Shown here: positions 62,219 through 64,000 of the stretch, in pieces
Layout of the letters: every line of letters begins with the position of its first letter
How positions within the stretch are numbered: position 1 is the first letter of the stretch
From: Sphingomonas_D zeicaulis
GTDB lineage: Bacteria; Pseudomonadota; Alphaproteobacteria; Sphingomonadales; Sphingomonadaceae
Length of the DNA stretch: 64,000 bases
Assembly (NCBI RefSeq): GCF_050433225.1
Contig: NZ_JBNPXQ010000014.1
Location: forward strand, 1-64,000
Direction of reading: 5' to 3'
Notes under the pieces: model-generated
What the model saw: the letters and a program-made list of their open reading frames with translations, nothing else
What the model was told of the DNA's origin: nothing
The model's database searches: none
Position numbers and translations under genes: made by a program

Positions 62219-64000
62219 GGACATCCGTTCCGACGGGCGCAACATCCCGCTGACCCATCACTCCGCACGCGGCCGCGTCCAGCGCAACGCTGGCAATTTC
62301 ACCCGCGGCAGCCAGCTTCTCACCCACGAGATGCTGATGTGGTTTTCCGGCGCGCGGATGCCATTCTTCTTCTGGTTCTTCAGCCTGATGGCGGCCTGGT
62401 TCGTCATCGCCTCGCTCACCCTCGACGAGCATGGTTTCCAGCTCGTCATGATGAAGGGCTATGCCTGGCTCTGGCAATTCGTTGAGCTCGATCCGCTCAA
62501 GCGCGTCAACGTCACGCTGCCCGATGGTTCGATCTTCCGGACTGTCATCGCACGCGTCGAATATGTGCCCGCCGTCATCCGTGCATGGGACACTGCGGTC
62601 CGCGCCGCGCTAGGCGCCGTCCTTACCTCGATCTTCATCACCATCCCGGCAGCTATCTGGTTCATCGACATCTCGAAGCGGCGCGGAAAGACGATCCTGC
62701 AGGAGCGCCACGAGCGCGGCGCGATGCTCGTCGACACCGGCCTGCTTCTCCATGAAGTCATCGCCCACAACCGCGCCCAGTTCGAGGAAGACGCCGCAAA
62801 ATTCTTCCCCGCCCTCAAGATCAAGCAGGTGCTTGCGCTGCCCCTTGCGGAGCGCAAGCGCGCCGGCATCCACCACCCCTATACGCTCGCGGGTATCCCC
62901 TATCCCTACCGCCTCGAACAGTCCCACACGATGCTGATCGGCACCACCGGTTCGGGCAAGACGACGGTGCTGCGCCACCTCGTCAGCCAGATCCGAAAGC
63001 ATCAGGATACGGCGGTCATCTTCGACCTCACCGGCGCCTATGTCGAAGCCTTCTACGACCCTTCACGCGACACCATCCTCAACCCGATGGATGTGCGCTG
63101 TCCAGCTTGGTCGATCTTCGATGATTGCACCACCTATGCCGAATTTGTCGCCGCCTCGGCCGCGCTGATCCCATCCGACGGCGGCTCCGCCGAGCCGTTC
63201 TGGGCACTCGCCGCGCGCACCCTCTTCGTCGAAATGTGCATGAAGCTCATCGAGAAGAAGCAGACCACCAACAAGGCCCTCGCGGACAACCTGATGACCG
63301 CGGATCTCAAGAAGGTCCACGTCTACCTCAAGGACACCATCGCCGATCCGCTGACCGCGCCCGAAGCCGCCAAGATGGCCGAGTCCATCCGTGCGGTTTT
63401 CAATACCAATGCGCAGGTGCTTCGCTTCCTCCCGGACACCGGCAAACACTTCTCGATCCGCGACTGGACGACCGCCGAGAAGGCGCCTGGATCGATCCTC
63501 TTCATCACCTCTCACTACGTCGATCTCCCGATGAACCGCGCACTGCTGACGCTGTGGATGGATCTCGCCATCAACAGCCTGATGACACTGCCGCGCACGC
63601 GCGACCTGCGCACCTGGTTCATGTTCGACGAGCTCGGCGCGCTCCACCGCCTGCCCGCCATCGAGAGCGGCCTCCAGACCGCGCGCGGCTTCGGTGGCGC
63701 GATGATCCTGGGCCTGCACAGCTTCGAGAAACTGAAGGAAGTCTATGGCGAGGAAGGGGCCCGAAACCTTGCCTCGCTCGCCCGCACCAAGCTCATTCTG
63801 GCGACCGCCGATCTCGACACCGCCGAGCAGTGCAGCCGCTACATCGGCAACCGCGAAGTGCGGCAGATGGACGAAGCCTATTCCTACGGCTTCAACAACA
63901 CACGCGACGCGTCGACCCTGACTCCGCGGCGTCAGGTTGAGCCGCTCGTGCTGCCCGACGACATCACCAACCTGCCGTCGATGCACGGCTTTGTGAAGTT
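62208..64000 (+). CDS. traD: Type IV conjugative coupling protein TraD (partial)
   Basis: The reading frame opens at ATG 62208 (overlapping the RHH gene by 11 bases) and is still open at the right edge: at least 597 codons. Two N-terminal membrane helices (FFFWFFSLMAAWFVIASL; LGAVLTSIFITIPAAIWFI) are followed by an ATPase domain with Walker A IGTTGSGKTTVLRHL (~residues 243-252) and Walker B WFMFDELGAL (~470). It pumps the relaxase-DNA complex into the transfer channel. The C-terminus lies outside the window. Confidence 0.95.
   Translation, partial: MGRKDIRSDGRNIPLTHHSARGRVQRNAGNFTRGSQLLTHEMLMWFSGARMPFFFWFFSLMAAWFVIASLTLDEHGFQLVMMKGYAWLWQFVELDPLKRVNVTLPDGSIFRTVIARVEYVPAVIRAWDTAVRAALGAVLTSIFITIPAAIWFIDISKRRGKTILQERHERGAMLVDTGLLLHEVIAHNRAQFEEDAAKFFPALKIKQVLALPLAERKRAGIHHPYTLAGIPYPYRLEQSHTMLIGTTGSGKTTVLRHLVSQIRKHQDTAVIFDLTGAYVEAFYDPSRDTILNPMDVRCPAWSIFDDCTTYAEFVAASAALIPSDGGSAEPFWALAARTLFVEMCMKLIEKKQTTNKALADNLMTADLKKVHVYLKDTIADPLTAPEAAKMAESIRAVFNTNAQVLRFLPDTGKHFSIRDWTTAEKAPGSILFITSHYVDLPMNRALLTLWMDLAINSLMTLPRTRDLRTWFMFDELGALHRLPAIESGLQTARGFGGAMILGLHSFEKLKEVYGEEGARNLASLARTKLILATADLDTAEQCSRYIGNREVRQMDEAYSYGFNNTRDASTLTPRRQVEPLVLPDDITNLPSMHGFVK

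Noticed and set aside
63063..63986. Leftward 307-codon frame
   Set aside because: Antisense to traD, with no domain.
1..64000. CRISPR arrays, tRNA and rRNA genes
   Set aside because: No regularly spaced identical repeats, no cloverleaf sequence with CCA end and no rRNA-like blocks were seen by eye.

Overview
The window looks like part of a large conjugative plasmid, or an integrative conjugative element, of an alphaproteobacterium of the order Sphingomonadales (Sphingomonas/Sphingobium type). This is inferred from high-GC coding sequence, HWE/HisKA_2 and LOV histidine kinases, many small sphingomonad-type stress proteins, and, at the right edge, an ArdC/DUF2958 anti-restriction pair, a ribbon-helix-helix relaxosome-type protein and an F-type TraD coupling protein that runs off the window. 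No rRNA, tRNA or CRISPR array was seen.

Layout. 0-4 kb: a decayed kinase fragment, then a minus-strand operon of RsbQ-like hydrolase, PAS histidine kinase and single-domain response regulator. 4-19 kb: an accessory, defence-type island. It holds a TIGR02391 protein with a broken acetyltransferase, a three-gene ABC-three-component (ABC-3C) operon, and a divergent cassette. The leftward arm has two DUF3800 proteins, a 475-residue protein and a DUF5623-like protein. The rightward arm has a very large zinc-ribbon/nuclease-like protein, a zinc/HEPN-like protein and a HEPN-like protein. Scraps of the SOS mutagenesis cassette (dnaE2 3' end, imuA 5' end with a LexA-like box, an SRAP fragment) lie between these modules. 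Several genes of the rightward arm carry frameshifts or stops. 19-20 kb: an IS3-family element with its catalytic core deleted.

20-31 kb: stress and sensory genes (DUF2383, transglutaminase, three tiny ORFs, a PAS/winged-helix regulator, a LOV histidine kinase with its response regulator), then a junction of gene fragments (truncated HAD phosphatase, IS701 start fused to a flavoprotein end), a lipoprotein phosphodiesterase and an AraC regulator. 31-35 kb: an intact periplasmic aldehyde oxidoreductase operon (paoABC-like). 35-42 kb: a Fic pseudogene, a DUF6880 protein, an ImmA/IrrE tail and a complete IS1111-type element. 42-59 kb: HAD phosphatase, lipoprotein, LuxR and Crp regulators, thioesterase, hydrolases, NhaA antiporter, small-protein operon, second transglutaminase and DUF2383, GlsB, DUF4142, PRC-barrel, HWE kinase, PHB-depolymerase-like esterase and a tyrosine integrase. 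59-64 kb: plasmid transfer and establishment genes.

The genes fit a mobile replicon that carries defence modules on one side, general-stress and light/redox sensing cargo in the middle, and conjugation functions on the other side. The most novel-looking part is the divergent 9.2-18.7 kb cassette. Its rightward operon appears damaged here, either truly pseudogenised or affected by homopolymer sequence errors.
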